From NCBI GenBank assembly GCA_914767715.1, contig OU612070.1, forward strand, positions 19,396,025 to 19,460,024: a DNA stretch of 64,000 nucleotides. Reading direction: 5' to 3'. The DNA is from Membranipora membranacea. Lineage: Eukaryota; Bryozoa; Gymnolaemata; Cheilostomatida; Membraniporidae. The notes beneath the pieces were generated by a model. That model was not told the origin of the DNA. It was given only the letters and a program-made list of their open reading frames with translations, and did no database searches. The translations under genes and the position numbers were made by a program. Shown here one piece after another: positions 18,901 to 30,040 of this stretch (its first letter is position 1; each line of letters starts with the position of its first letter).

Positions 18901-21900
18901 ACACACACCCTCAGAGTTTCTGAAAAGAGACATCACTCAATTATTAGGAGTCAAATCTGTTTATGCCGTATTAGTTCATTTTTGCTATAAGCTGTATGGT
19001 TTTAAAGGTTGACGGGTGAAAAAGGTTTTATCCGGTATCAAAGGCCTTATTTCTAATTCAGTAGCATTTACTCTTTGGACAATCAAACCCGGATGGCAAT
19101 ATTTTTGTGAAGGGTATAGGGCTGCATCATATCTGAACCCGCATATGCAAGACAACATGTTTGATTCGGCTAAGCTATGGTAAGCTGGACTTGTCACAGA
19201 AACTTTGAATTCTGGTGTCTGCGATAAAAAGCCATTTTGCGTTACAAGTACAAGAAGAACTATGTCAATATTTGTTTAACTCACCAATTCACAAGTTATA
19301 GTATAGGTTGATTGATGTTGTCCCTATCATTTTAGCCTGCTGATAACAAACGTAAAAGGAATGCTTGGCAGCAAAGGTCAGAGAAGGCAATACCTTGCAA
19401 GGCTGTCCCCAACTCAGTGAGTTTCTTATAATCTGTTATCTAATAGGAATAAATGGCAAATTGTAATTTATCACCGAGTTAAAATTGTGCATTAAGAATA
19501 CATCAATAAAGCTTGTTTTAATACTCAAACAAAAATTATTGGTAGATATCCAATGCATCAGTCAATTATAGGGCCACCAGGGTTTCAGTCTATTGAGCTT
19601 ATAATGACTGCGGTACTCATTTATGACTGTGATATCCCTTTGATGTTAAATTATAATTAATAAATCGGAGTTAGGAGCTCTTGAAATAAAATCAATGCTC
19701 TATTTTTGATCCACACCAGAGTGAAAAATGTTACACTTTAATCTTCATATGCCAAGCTGGGCAGAAGGAGGAAGGGCTCGTTGGCTCAACTTCATATTGA
19801 ATTGATCTGTGTCTAAATACCTGTCATTGTTGAGTTCTAAATGTTTTCTCTTCTTCTCCAGTTTGTGCTACGCAGTCCACAAGATGGCCATTGCATACTA
19901 CATTCTGTCACTGCCATCACTTCGGAGAAAAAAGCAGATTTGATGAACAAAATAAGAAGGGAGGTACAAAACAACTATGAGACGTATGGCATCTTTCTTG
20001 GTATGTCAGTTGAGGAGGCTCTCGCCGAATTGGACATATATTTTAACACCAAGAACTTTAACTTTCCAATAGTTGATAATATTTTTTCAATCATAGGTAA
20101 CATATATAATACCCCTGTGCATATTCATGACCCCAACCATTCGGGTCGTATTTACAGCCACCCAGATGGTAGTTCGTTGAATATTGGTATGCATTTGTTA
20201 CGGACTCACCAGCACTATGATGCATTATTTATGGAAATAGGTCTTGAAAGTGATAATGACACAGGCAATTTGGACCAATTAGAACCTTTAATTGAAACAA
20301 CTCAAGAACCAATGCCAGATGTTTTGGAAGGTCCCAACAAAACTGGTGGTGAAGTAATCTGCCTGAGTGATTCAGACTGCGAGGTTTTGGGGAACCAAAC
20401 GTCAAATAGCTCTGACTGCGAAATAATCGATATATCTCCTTCCTTTGAAAATGGTCCCTCTGTAAGTTTCTGCAAACCTGTATCCCTAGCAAAATCTGAG
20501 TCAGCGGTGGAAAATCTGAAATTTGACCCATCATCATACCTTACCAAACCTCTACATAATACAGTAGATCAATTAGATGCCTTTACTAAAAGTACTATGA
20601 AAATTCAGAACAAAGTACCATTTAAATTTAATGCAATCGGAACATGGCTAATTGATATGGGTAAATTGCCAAACAGGAGAGATCTCACAAGAGATGGACA
20701 TGGTCAATTTATAAACCGAAGCGGCCCAACCAAATTTTATATGGCAGATTACAGTCAGGGTAATGACGAAAATTATGACTATTTAATAAAGACCACATAT
20801 TATCGTCATAAATTTCAGGAAGAATTTTCAAGGAAAACAGTTACTTTCCGGAAAAGAGAGGAAAAGCTCCCAAGCCAGGCCCTATTGATCTATGACTTTG
20901 AGGGCCAAGTTGTTGAAGTGCATGACATGCCACATGGCAACTCAAAAAGTAACCGGCCCTATTCAAAATCCAAAGAAAGTATGAGAGATAACATTAAAAA
21001 CCAGGCCAAATTAGGGGTACGGCCAAAAACTATATACCACGATAATACCGATACTTTGGCAGACACAATTGAAAACCCAAGAAACATGAGAGAGATTTAT
21101 GACTTGTCAAAACAAAATTATGTAGCAGATAAAATTTTAACTCTAGTTAATGAAAGTAAAAAGGCAGAAAGCGGGATTATGGAATTAACTGATGCGCCAT
21201 CACTATTCATTATGATTGCAAATCAATGGCAGCTAGACATGCTCGAGCTGGCGATTGAAAATAGACAGATTTTGTGCATGGATATGACATATAATGTCAC
21301 GAAATACTATCTTTCAGCAATAGTATTCAAAAATCCATATTTGGTCACTGAAAATGGAAATTCCCCTTTTATTCTAGGTCCTCTCATCCTTCACCAGGAA
21401 CATTCTACCCACATATATGCCAAATTTGCGGCAGCACTTATAAACACTAGGCCTCATTTAAAAAACAAAATATTTACGCTAGGCACAGATGCAGCATTAG
21501 AAATGCACAATGGCTTCAAGATTCACTTTCCAAATATGAATCTTGTACTTTGTCGTAAGCATTTAGAAGATGGAATCAAAAGAAAAATTGTGGAATTAAA
21601 ATTAAGTGCGTTGCAAAATGAGATTTTAGGGGATATATTTTATAGAAAACACTGCCTTATCAATTCCAATACAGAAAAAGAATTTACAACTGAGCTTGCT
21701 AATTATCGTAGAAAATGGGGGGATAAATTTTACAATTATATAAACACAAAAACCAGACTGTATTGCACAGGGGCAATAGCTCCCTGCAGACTTCAGGCAG
21801 GCCTGGAAATTGATGGGAAATTTTATAATAATGGAAGTGAGTCAATGAATTTGATTTTAAAAGAAAAGGGAAAAGGCAGGAAAACAACCATAATAGCGGC

Positions 21901-22510
21901 GTACCACCATGTATTGAGCGTTTCAGACCAGCAGAAAAAGGACATGGAGAGAGCCATAATTGGGCGCGGAAATAAGCTGATGCTGAGCACATATTTCAGT
22001 CACTTGGCTATAGAAAAAGTTAAATGGGATAAATTGACCCCTCAACAGAGGAAGTTGGAGCTGGACAAAACAATTAAAAAATTAGTAACTAAGAGAAAAC
22101 GTAGTGCAAGTACACTCTCAGTCAAACTCAATTCAAATTTATCTAGCAGAGAGAAGATATTGGAAGTAAGTTCGCCAAGTAGTGGCCGTAAGCCATCGCA
22201 AAAAATAAGGTCTCGTACAAGAATTTGTAAAATCAGCCATGATGGGAAGATGGTTATAAAAAGAACTGAGCTAGTGATTAACTCTGTACATTGCGTTGCT
22301 TGCAGAAAAAAAATCATTAAATTTAAAGGCCCACCACATAACTTAGTGGTGTGCCATGAATTGGAAGAGCCCTCATACTGTCATTTGACATGTCTTGAGG
22401 GTGAGTCTGAATTTCAAGACAAACCACTGCATTTGTGCTGTCATTTAGAGCGTCTAATTACTCCAACCCATACCAAATTTATCCAATTCAAGACCTGTAG
22501 CCAATTGTAA
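15948..22510 (+). CDS. OTU-like protease / MULE transposase fusion gene, multi-exon
   Basis: Exons join in phase: 15948-16031, 16333-16431, 17684-17767, 18077-18175, 18499-18546, 18812-18878, 19336-19416 and 19862-22510. The early exons carry a Cys cluster (C-x2-C-x8-C-x2-C-x2-C) and basic stretches (DPKKRKLAYE, DNKRKRNAW) that could be nuclear signals. The large exon opens with PQDGHCILHSV, an OTU-type catalytic Cys pattern (codon at 19892), and THQHYDALF, the matching His. A Mutator-like transposase core follows: MDMTYNVTKYYLS (Asp at 21281), LGTDAALEMHNGF (Asp at 21488), LCRKHLEDG and NGSESMNLILK (Glu at 21839). A Cys/His-rich C-terminus (HCVACRKK, CHLTCL) ends the protein. AATAAA is at 22527-22532. 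The true 5' end is unknown. It may be a live Mutator/Phantom-like element or a domesticated gene; the introns favour domestication. Confidence 0.82.
16592..17545. mobile_element. TIR element related to the TTAA element at 1634
   Basis: The left end TTAAGGTATAGTAACG and the right end CGTTACTCTACCTTAT form inverted termini. Similarity extends inward through GGAAAGCT-like sequence. The termini resemble those of the element at 1634-2701. The right target is TTAT rather than TTAA, so the duplication is imperfect. It sits between the two copies of the duplicated exon pair of the OTU-transposase gene. Confidence 0.6.
17560..18240 (+). repeat. Tandem duplicate of an exon pair and its introns
   Basis: About 17585-18215 repeats about 15850-16475 with few differences, covering exons 17684-17767 and 18077-18175 and the intron between them. 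Both copies keep splice sites, phase (2 in, 2 out) and open frames. Each pair is 183 bases, or 61 codons, so using one or both would not shift the frame. Confidence 0.85.
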
Positions 22511-23180
22511 ATTAACTTTAATTACAAATAAATATGTCAATTTTATGTAATGTTTTAGGGCAATTGTTATGTTATAATCATAGGTTGTATATTACTGCAA
22601 CATGGTAGCCTATATTTGTTTTTTTAATTTTTAAAGTAAAATTATTTTCAAGTTCTCTTTCTATGATGTTTATTGTAACATGGTATACTTTTTTTAATTT
22701 TAAAAGTACAGTTATTTTCAAGTTTTCTTTCTGTGCTATAAATATATTTTCATCTAGAAAATATTTCTTCACTTACGTGTAAATACATCTTATGTAAATT
22801 TCCTGTTGACGGTTGATAAAAAGTCATGTTTTTAAAGTCATTGCAATATCTTAAATACTTAAACGTTTGACATTTATTGTTACATGATATAGTTGTTTTT
22901 AATTTTTGAAGAAACTTTATTTTTTTTAAATTTCCTTCTTTGAAATAATCATATATTCATAAAATCACAGCTCATATAATTACATATTGAAATGTTAGCT
23001 AGGTGAAGGATTGGCAAGGTTTGATTCAATATGTTGGAGATTAACATGACGGCCAATCTGTTATTGACAGCCCATTTAATGGTGTATTGGATTTTAATAT
23101 TGTTGGGTTTTAATATCAAAGTGGTATCTATACCATCCACCAATTAAGTCAGAATGCTGATCAATATGTAATTTCCCAAT
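22511..23180. other. AT-rich 3' flank with degenerate tandem repeats
   Basis: After the poly(A) signal, segments around TTTTTTAATTTTTAAAGTA and TTATTTTCAAGTTCTCTTTC recur at about 22610-22670, 22680-22740 and, more weakly, 22880-22940. No gene is seen. Confidence 0.5.
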
Positions 23181-25495
23181 GCCAATGACATATTAGAGTT
23201 TTTTTATTAACAATTGAAGCTGGATCTACTTAGCTACACAACGATTGAGATATAATTTAGTTGTTCATGAGCCTTAGGACTGCTAACTTTGATGTGGAGC
23301 ATGGACACAGAGCAGTGAGAGGCATTCGCTTGGGAGGCCCTATAATTGAGTTGAGGCAGGGTTTATGTAGGATCCCATGAATGGTCTGGCAGACCGACTG
23401 TGTGTACACCAAGAACGGTGAGGGTCAGCCACTCCCTCATTTATACGTCCTGGTGCCTTTAGTCAAGAAAGTTCAGACAGCTGTCACTCTAGTCCCTGGA
23501 CTATTTAGTTGTTTCCTTTTTATCTTACATAATTGATTACTTCACACGCAGTCATTGATATCCATCCTTTAAGCAGCATAAAAAAACTTATGAAGAGCTG
23601 TCAACAAAGTTTTTTTAGATGCACAATACAATGGCATTAGTGAGTCGGGGTAAAATATCTGTGAAATGCAGCAGACAGACCAAACAGTACTTCAGGTCAA
23701 ACTTGCCAGTTTTTGATGCAGGGAGTTCGGTACGTTCTCCCTGCTGTAAGTGGGCAAGTTATCTGAGGATTATTATTTTCACAAGAGTTGTGTACTCTCG
23801 GACATTTATACTAAAAGGTTGACAACTCCAATGTATTATCATTACCTTTGTTTATTGAATAGCAGCTGTTGTGAGGATAGCGGATATCTTCATCAAAACC
23901 TGGAAATAGTCAACAGTACTTATTTTACAGTCCCGCTTCTACCAACTTTATACGATTAATGATATTACTCTTTATTAAATATGCACACACTCCATTGGCT
24001 AGGATACAAGTTTTGTACCCCAGCAAATAGAGTCTTTTAGTGAAGATTTCTTTTATTTGAATAAATAGAAGGCAGAAGCATGTTATCCCAGAATTTAAGG
24101 AAGTTACCATGTTGATAGGATCATGCTTAAATTTTTTGAAAAATGGCTCGAAAATGCAAAAGGTATTGTTGCTTTGAACAGGCAATAGTTTCGATACATT
24201 GTAAGGGAGCCATAACAATCTGGCATGAAATATCTGTGTCAACCATATTCTTCAAATTCAATTCTCTCTTGGGTATTATGGGAAAGAGAAAACCATTTGC
24301 TAGTTTTGCTGATATGTTGATATAATTTTACTTCAGTATGATAGCAGATGATAGCAGTTAAATTTTAAATGTTTCAATTCTCTAAGGTGGCACAAAAGTG
24401 TAATGTGACCCCCTGTACTCGAGGTACAGAGTATGATACAAACCGACAGACTGTTGTGTGATCTCCTTCCAACTACATTAGCATAAATCACAGACGGTAA
24501 ATTTATGTATATCGACTCATGTGGCTACTCATCATGGAATAGTCATCTGCATCTGTTAATAAATCAAGTAAGATCATGTCTCACCAATGCTCTATAGATA
24601 ATAACAGTGACTCAGGAATACTAACACATCCATACATACGTGTTTAACAGGATTTATCTCAGCACCAAACAAGCAGTTTCTGAAACAGGTCAGCGTCAGC
24701 AATACACCCGCGAAACTGAAAACAAGAAAATTTTTACCAGAATTATGTAAAAGTTAAACCTGTAATCGTACATCATTAGTTAACTTCACCAGTAAATAAA
24801 ACAAGCTCAATGCATATTAAGCGAGCCTAGCTTACGCACCCACAGATTAATTTCTGAACTAACCACACGCAAGGGTACTACTCTAACTTCGCTAGTCAGG
24901 CAACAGGAGTTTCACAACAGAACACTTTGCCGTATAAAGAATGGGGGTGGTGGATGGAATGACACAGATATACACTTTCCTTCCAAATCCCAGTTCTACC
25001 TTACTTTATAGCCATACTCATATTGAGTTGTAGGTGTGATTGCTGTGAGCAAACATACTCAGAGTAGCCTTAATATATAGCCCTTATTATCTCAGAGGCC
25101 CATTTTATGCTTGATTTTAAGTTTTGTTGAAAAAAAGTAGAAAAAAAAGAGAAGGGCCTTAATGATTAGGCTGGGGAACCATTGGACAAAGCACACAACA
25201 ACCAATTCACCACAGGTTCAGAGAGATGAGACAATACTTCACTAGCTGAGCCTACAGTAGAGTAAGACTTTGATATATGATATTAAATTAATAAAATATA
25301 ATCTTTGAAAATAAAATATTAATTAAAAACCTACTACTAGCTAAAGGGAGAACAGTCTGCCAGTCTGTCATTGCAAATGGACATTGATTGAGTTTTCCAA
25401 AGCTGTACAGGGCAGTGAGTTATTCATTTGAGTGGTGTGGATTGGCTCTCTCCCTCTCCTACTACCTACACTGTTTGGACTTTGGTGCACAAATC
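23181..25495. other. No supported gene
   Basis: Only short frames are present. A minus-strand stretch at about 24657-24712 is open and flanked by weak splice-like sites, but it connects to nothing. The end of this stretch (about 25420-25450) contains GAGTGGTGTGG, also seen in the 99-bp repeat at 37.9 kb. Confidence 0.4.
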
Positions 25496-26118
25496 TTTAT
25501 TAATTAGCACTGAATTAGATTCTTATGGAATTCAATGTTAATTAGCAAATCTCAATAAGTAAACATTGAAATGAAGAAGGGCTCTGCAGTATTTCCCCAA
25601 CACTTCACTTACTTATCGGATGATAAAACACAAGCTATTTTGAGATGGCCTGCCTTTGACCTTGACAAGGAATTACCTTCTCTTTTCAGTATACTCTACA
25701 GTCAGAACAATAGAAGACAACTCCTAAAATTACGCAAATTCTAAATTAATATAATTACGCAAATTATTACGCGTAATACGGCAATTACGCAAATTCACAA
25801 ACCCGAAGGGGGTTTGTGAATTTGCGTAATTGCCGTATTACGCGTAATAATTTGCGTAATTATATTAATTTAGAATTTGCGTAATTTTAGGAGTTGTCTT
25901 CTATTGTTCTGACTGTAGAGTATACTGAAAAGAGAAGGTAATTCCTTGTCAAGGTCAAAGGCAGGCCATCTCAAAATAGCTTGTGTTTTATCATCCGATA
26001 AGTAAGTGAAGTGTTGGGGAAATACTGCAGAGCCCTTCTTCATTTCAATGTTTACTTATTGAGATTTGCTAATTAACATTGAATTCCATAAGAATCTAAT
26101 TCAGTGCTAATTAATAAA
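25496..26118. repeat. 623-bp palindrome built from the TTACGCAAATT repeat
   Basis: Two arms of about 309 bases surround the 5-base centre GAAGG at 25805-25809. The arms appeared identical over their length when I compared them by eye. Each contains the dispersed repeat seen at 13791 and 38238 plus an outer part containing CACTGAATTAGATTC, also found at the ends of the element at 53343-55442. It could be a very young foldback insertion, a gene-conversion product, or an assembly artefact. Confidence 0.9.
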
Positions 26119-26131
26119 CCCCCACTAACAG

Positions 26132-26320
26132 CTCTGTGACGTCAAATATCACACCCTTTTCAGGGTTAATTTTATGCGAGCGTTTTTAAGAAGGCCTCTA
26201 CTGCGATAGATATATAATGCACTTAGAGTGGACCAATTTTTTAAAGAAGCATATCATTACGGAGGTGAAGAATCAGAGAATAATGTGATGCATAAGTACT
26301 ATTGAGCCACCTAGATTATC
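26132..26320 (+). repeat. Dispersed repeat block, copy B
   Basis: Similar to 15625-15806 in the same orientation, from CAGCTCTGTGACGTCA through GAGTGGACCAATTTTTTAAAG to CCACCTAG. It lies between the palindrome and the last visible exon of the minus-strand gene. Confidence 0.7.
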
Positions 26321-26483
26321 CACTAGATTATCCTTTTTACCTAAGACATTGATAAGCTTAGTTATCGCCCCTGCTAGATTTTGTTTTCTTGTTTGAATTG
26401 ATATCATTAACCTCCACTAAAATTACCTAGGATTGTGCCATAGTCTAAATAGAATAATTCACTAGAGTAATAATGATTCTCAC

Positions 26484-27892
26484 CTTTTATTACTTCCAGG
26501 GCTGGTGTTCCCTACAGGAGACTGGTTCAGGTACCGCATATCTCTCTGTGTTGTCAGAGCAAACTCTTCATTTTCCTGGTTCCTACAAAATTTTACAGAA
26601 AATGACATAAAATACCTGGTAAGTTTACCCTGTTTTGTTGATTATCAGGTTTGTTTCTCCAAATCAGTGATGTTCAGTCTGGCAAGAATGAATTAGAAAA
26701 AATATACTGCTTTGAACTCAATACTGTTATATTGAAACTAGCTTTAAATCTATCAATGTAAAATATTTTTTGATAATTGATTCACTAAAACTTTGGAACT
26801 TCCCTCTTTCAATTGATGGTAGGTTTTGGGAGAGATTAACTTGAGCTAGTGGTGGTCAATTGTCGTCGAGAACTGTCTAAAAAACTCCCCTTATATCCTG
26901 TGTGGTAAATTGTCTATCAATGCAGTTGCATATCCAGCCACTAAGGTTTTCTGCCTGATTAATTGATGGATAATTATTAACTTACTCGTAGAATGCTGGC
27001 TTACAGATTCCACATGTGACACACAGATCACCAGGAGATGTCATAGGGCATCCTGCACACGTATTCTCACTGGAAGGATAAAGGCAAGAATAGTCAATTG
27101 AAATTTTAAGGCAGCACCATCCAAGCTGGCTGTCATTTGCTCTTTTTTTAGGAATACTCCTACAAAGAAGCAATATTTCACCTACTATAATTAATATAAT
27201 TTTAATGTGTCACAGCTGTACACCAATTTATTATCGGTGATCAAATCAGCTTTTTGCAATCCGTTCTTTACTAGATTTGGTACCTGTTAAATAGCTTACC
27301 TCTTCACCTGAATTGTTGGTGGAAAGTGAACTGCGCACTCTCCAGCTCCTTTAATTGCGCAACACCAACGCATGCTGTTTTGTCTACTTTCTTTCACAAC
27401 ACCTATCTCTCTACAAAACGCACATATCATTTGTTATATAAATGATGTGAATAATTGCTTGTGATATATGGAGAGGATAACTCATAATGAGGTTATGGGT
27501 GTTTTGGACAAGGGTTTCTTTACACTATTTTTTTCTGGCAGACAATATCATTCTGGATGGATGTTTTCTATAAAGTGCGAAATAAATTACTGTAAAAAAA
27601 GAAGAGAAAAAAAGATAACGTTTTGTGTTTGGAGAATTGAAGACAGAGACTAACAGGTTGTAAAATATATGAAGCGAAAATCAAAATAGTTAAATTGAGC
27701 ATTACTTATGATCTCTAGATGATCGAGATGAATTTTTTTCTGAGATATAATCCTGGTTATATATAGTTAAAATTTCAAAGGTTTTAAGATGATTACGTTT
27801 ATGAACGATGTGTAATTTAGCAAACTAGTACCAACTTACTGTTTGAGATTCCTCAACGCCTGGGCTAACACTTTCTGCTGTTGTTGAGACAT
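26484..27892 (-). CDS. Unidentified Cys-rich protein, 5' exons of gene
   Basis: Minus-strand exons 27892-27840, 27410-27300, 27159-26996 and 26582-26484 join in phase from an ATG (MSQQQQKVLAQALRNLKQ). A 48-base in-frame segment inside the third exon (27125-27078, ending CCTTCCAG) may be a tiny intron, because the related plus-strand exons begin exactly after it. The protein has MRWCCAIKGAGECAVHFPPT, a basic IPKKRAND stretch, then a C-x2-C-x8-C-x2-C-x2-C cluster (GDLCVTCGICKPAFYE) and LTTQRDMRYLNQSPVGN. The last two exons are close paralogues of the duplicated exon pair in the OTU-transposase gene, here inverted. Downstream exons are not found: a dispersed repeat and the 623-bp palindrome come next. 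I do not recognise the family. It may be the intact source of exons captured by the transposase gene, or a truncated inverted copy. Confidence 0.6.
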
Positions 27893-28112
27893 TTTCTAGG
27901 GATTTCGTATTCTGCAAAATCAAATAAAAACTGTTAACCATGAAAAATCTTTGCCTACACTCTTCCGTATTATTGCTCTCATCTGTTGATTTTTATTTCA
28001 AATAAGCCAAGAATTCAGATTTTCAGTGGACCTGCCTATTATTTCGGACTCTGATCTTTCGACGTATTGCACAATGTTAATGTCTCACGTACAGGAGGTA
28101 AGCAGGAAACGT

Positions 28113-28210
28113 GATGGCGGCAGCTACCAAAAGAAAATCACTTGGAAGAAAATTTCAAATCAAAATGGTGAATTATTTCTCAATAACTAGATACGTCAAC
28201 GGTCAACGAT
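28113..28210 (+). other. Possible divergent first exon
   Basis: An ATG at 28113 opens MAAATKRKSLGRKFQIKM, followed by a possible donor (ATG|GTGAAT at 28167/28168). It lies about 220 bases from the divergent minus-strand start at 27892, so the two could share a promoter. No downstream exon could be joined with confidence. 29150-29362 is one weak candidate. Confidence 0.25.
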
Positions 28211-29149
28211 AAAAAAGCTTCAAACTTGCAGTTGCTGCAAGGTAAGTCGGAGCTAGGTATTGTTAAACAATTATACAACTTGGAAATTTTTTTTGAAACT
28301 TACCTAGCAATTCTGAGTAAAGTTAGCGCTGCTGCCTTGGACAGCAATGGGTTTATCAATAAAGTTTCAGGTTTTTCACCTAAATTATTTGAGGCAAAAT
28401 AACCACAATCTTGATGATAAAACCAGATCAGACAGCAACAAAGTCACTATCAACTTGTTATTGCATTCTTAGCCAGAGATTTATATTATACAGGCCTGTA
28501 TCTTTGTGAGAAAGTAAGCGGGCTGTGCAGTATAATCCATCATAGTTGCCCTCTGCAATGCAATGATGGCCTGACATAGGTTAGCTGTTGTAATGAGTTT
28601 CATGGACAAAGTTTTCATGTGTGAGGACAAGAAGAGGCCTTCTTGTTTGGATAGCATCGCTTGTTAATATTTGCGCTAAGATAAATATAAAAAAAATTAA
28701 TTATGGTGACTAGGACCAACCATACACGCGCATTCAAAAATGAAGTAAGAATGGCATCGGAGTAAAGTGCATCGTCAGCAGATTCATACTGACAATTCAA
28801 TACTGACAAAATGTAAAGAAATTACTGCATCAAGAGATAGAAGACCTCCCTCTCTGCCTCAAAGCTATTGTGGGATGGTTGGGGATATGAAAAGCTTTGT
28901 TTTACCAATCGCCTTGAAAACTTGTTTGGGCTTCATAGACAGATTCAGAGCAGCTTGAAGCACATTTATCTTCAGGCAACAATCAGCAATATGCTAACTT
29001 TAAACGGGAAAACTTAGAATTTTTGAGGATGGTACTTTTCTCAGACCTATGCTATAGAAAATTTCTGTGCTGGCCAGAACTGGAGAATATATCCTCAGTG
29101 CTTGTTCACATTTAACTATTTTCACATTGAATATTCAATTGTCTTTATG

Positions 29150-29362
29150 TAGAGGCAGCCGTGGTTGAGATATTTATTGAGCCGTAAGTCTCGTACTGAT
29201 GCCATAAATGACACCCTGAAAACTACAAAGTTTGAACAACAAGTTGGTAAAAATTGTGTTTCCAAAAGTATAAAATTAGCAGGTATAACATCAAATACAG
29301 TTGAGACTTTTACATTATTTCATATCAAAGATATTAACAGGTCAGATTCACAGAAAAAATAA
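29150..29362 (+). other. Possible terminal exon, unidentified
   Basis: After TTTATGTAG an open frame (WLRYLLSRKSRTDAIND, then a Lys-rich end SDSQKK) runs to a TAA at 29360-29362. It is exon-like in composition but matches no family I know. It may belong with the start at 28113. Confidence 0.2.
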
Positions 29363-30040
29363 AGTTATTAATTACCTGATTGGCCCTATAAAACGGCTGT
29401 GCTAAATTGGTGGAACATGAATTGACCTTTTATGCCTTCCACGGCGCAACGACACTGCTATCCATTCTTTGTATCATTGCAATGATTTTAAAAGCAAGTT
29501 AACGGAGATTTTGAAACAATTTGACTGCCAATGTGGACAGAATGGTGGCTAAACAAGGTGCTGAATGAAATATACACTGCTCAAGTAGTCATGTTAAGTT
29601 TTATTGAGTGAAAGCGCACATTAAGCAACCTAAGGTCACAGACTGTTTATCATTATCGAGAAAATCTAAACTAGATCGAGATAGAAGAGGTATGATGCAG
29701 ATACTGTACGGCCATCGGAAAAGTTGGACATATTTCAATTCATGCTTGTGATCGTCCATTTTGGATGTTGTTGGTCTGAGATTGTCAGTTTTGTCCCTGC
29801 CTGTAAAGCCAAGTCCATCCGTCCAAACTTTTGCTGCCCTGTTAAACAAAATGTCGAAAATTGTTCCGATAGCAATAAAAATATTTTGTCCGTCAGTTTA
29901 TGCCTATATCTTGTACAGATTAAATATTTAAACTAGATCGTTTAAACATTTTTTTAGGCTTTTTTTAAAAATATTTTTTCAAAACTAGGTTTTTAAGCAT
30001 TTAGAATGTATGTTTGTATGAGATTCCATGAAAAAATGAT

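Noticed and set aside
20229-22317. Several minus-strand frames (81-102 residues) under the OTU-transposase exon
   Set aside because: They are shadows of the 883-codon plus-strand exon.
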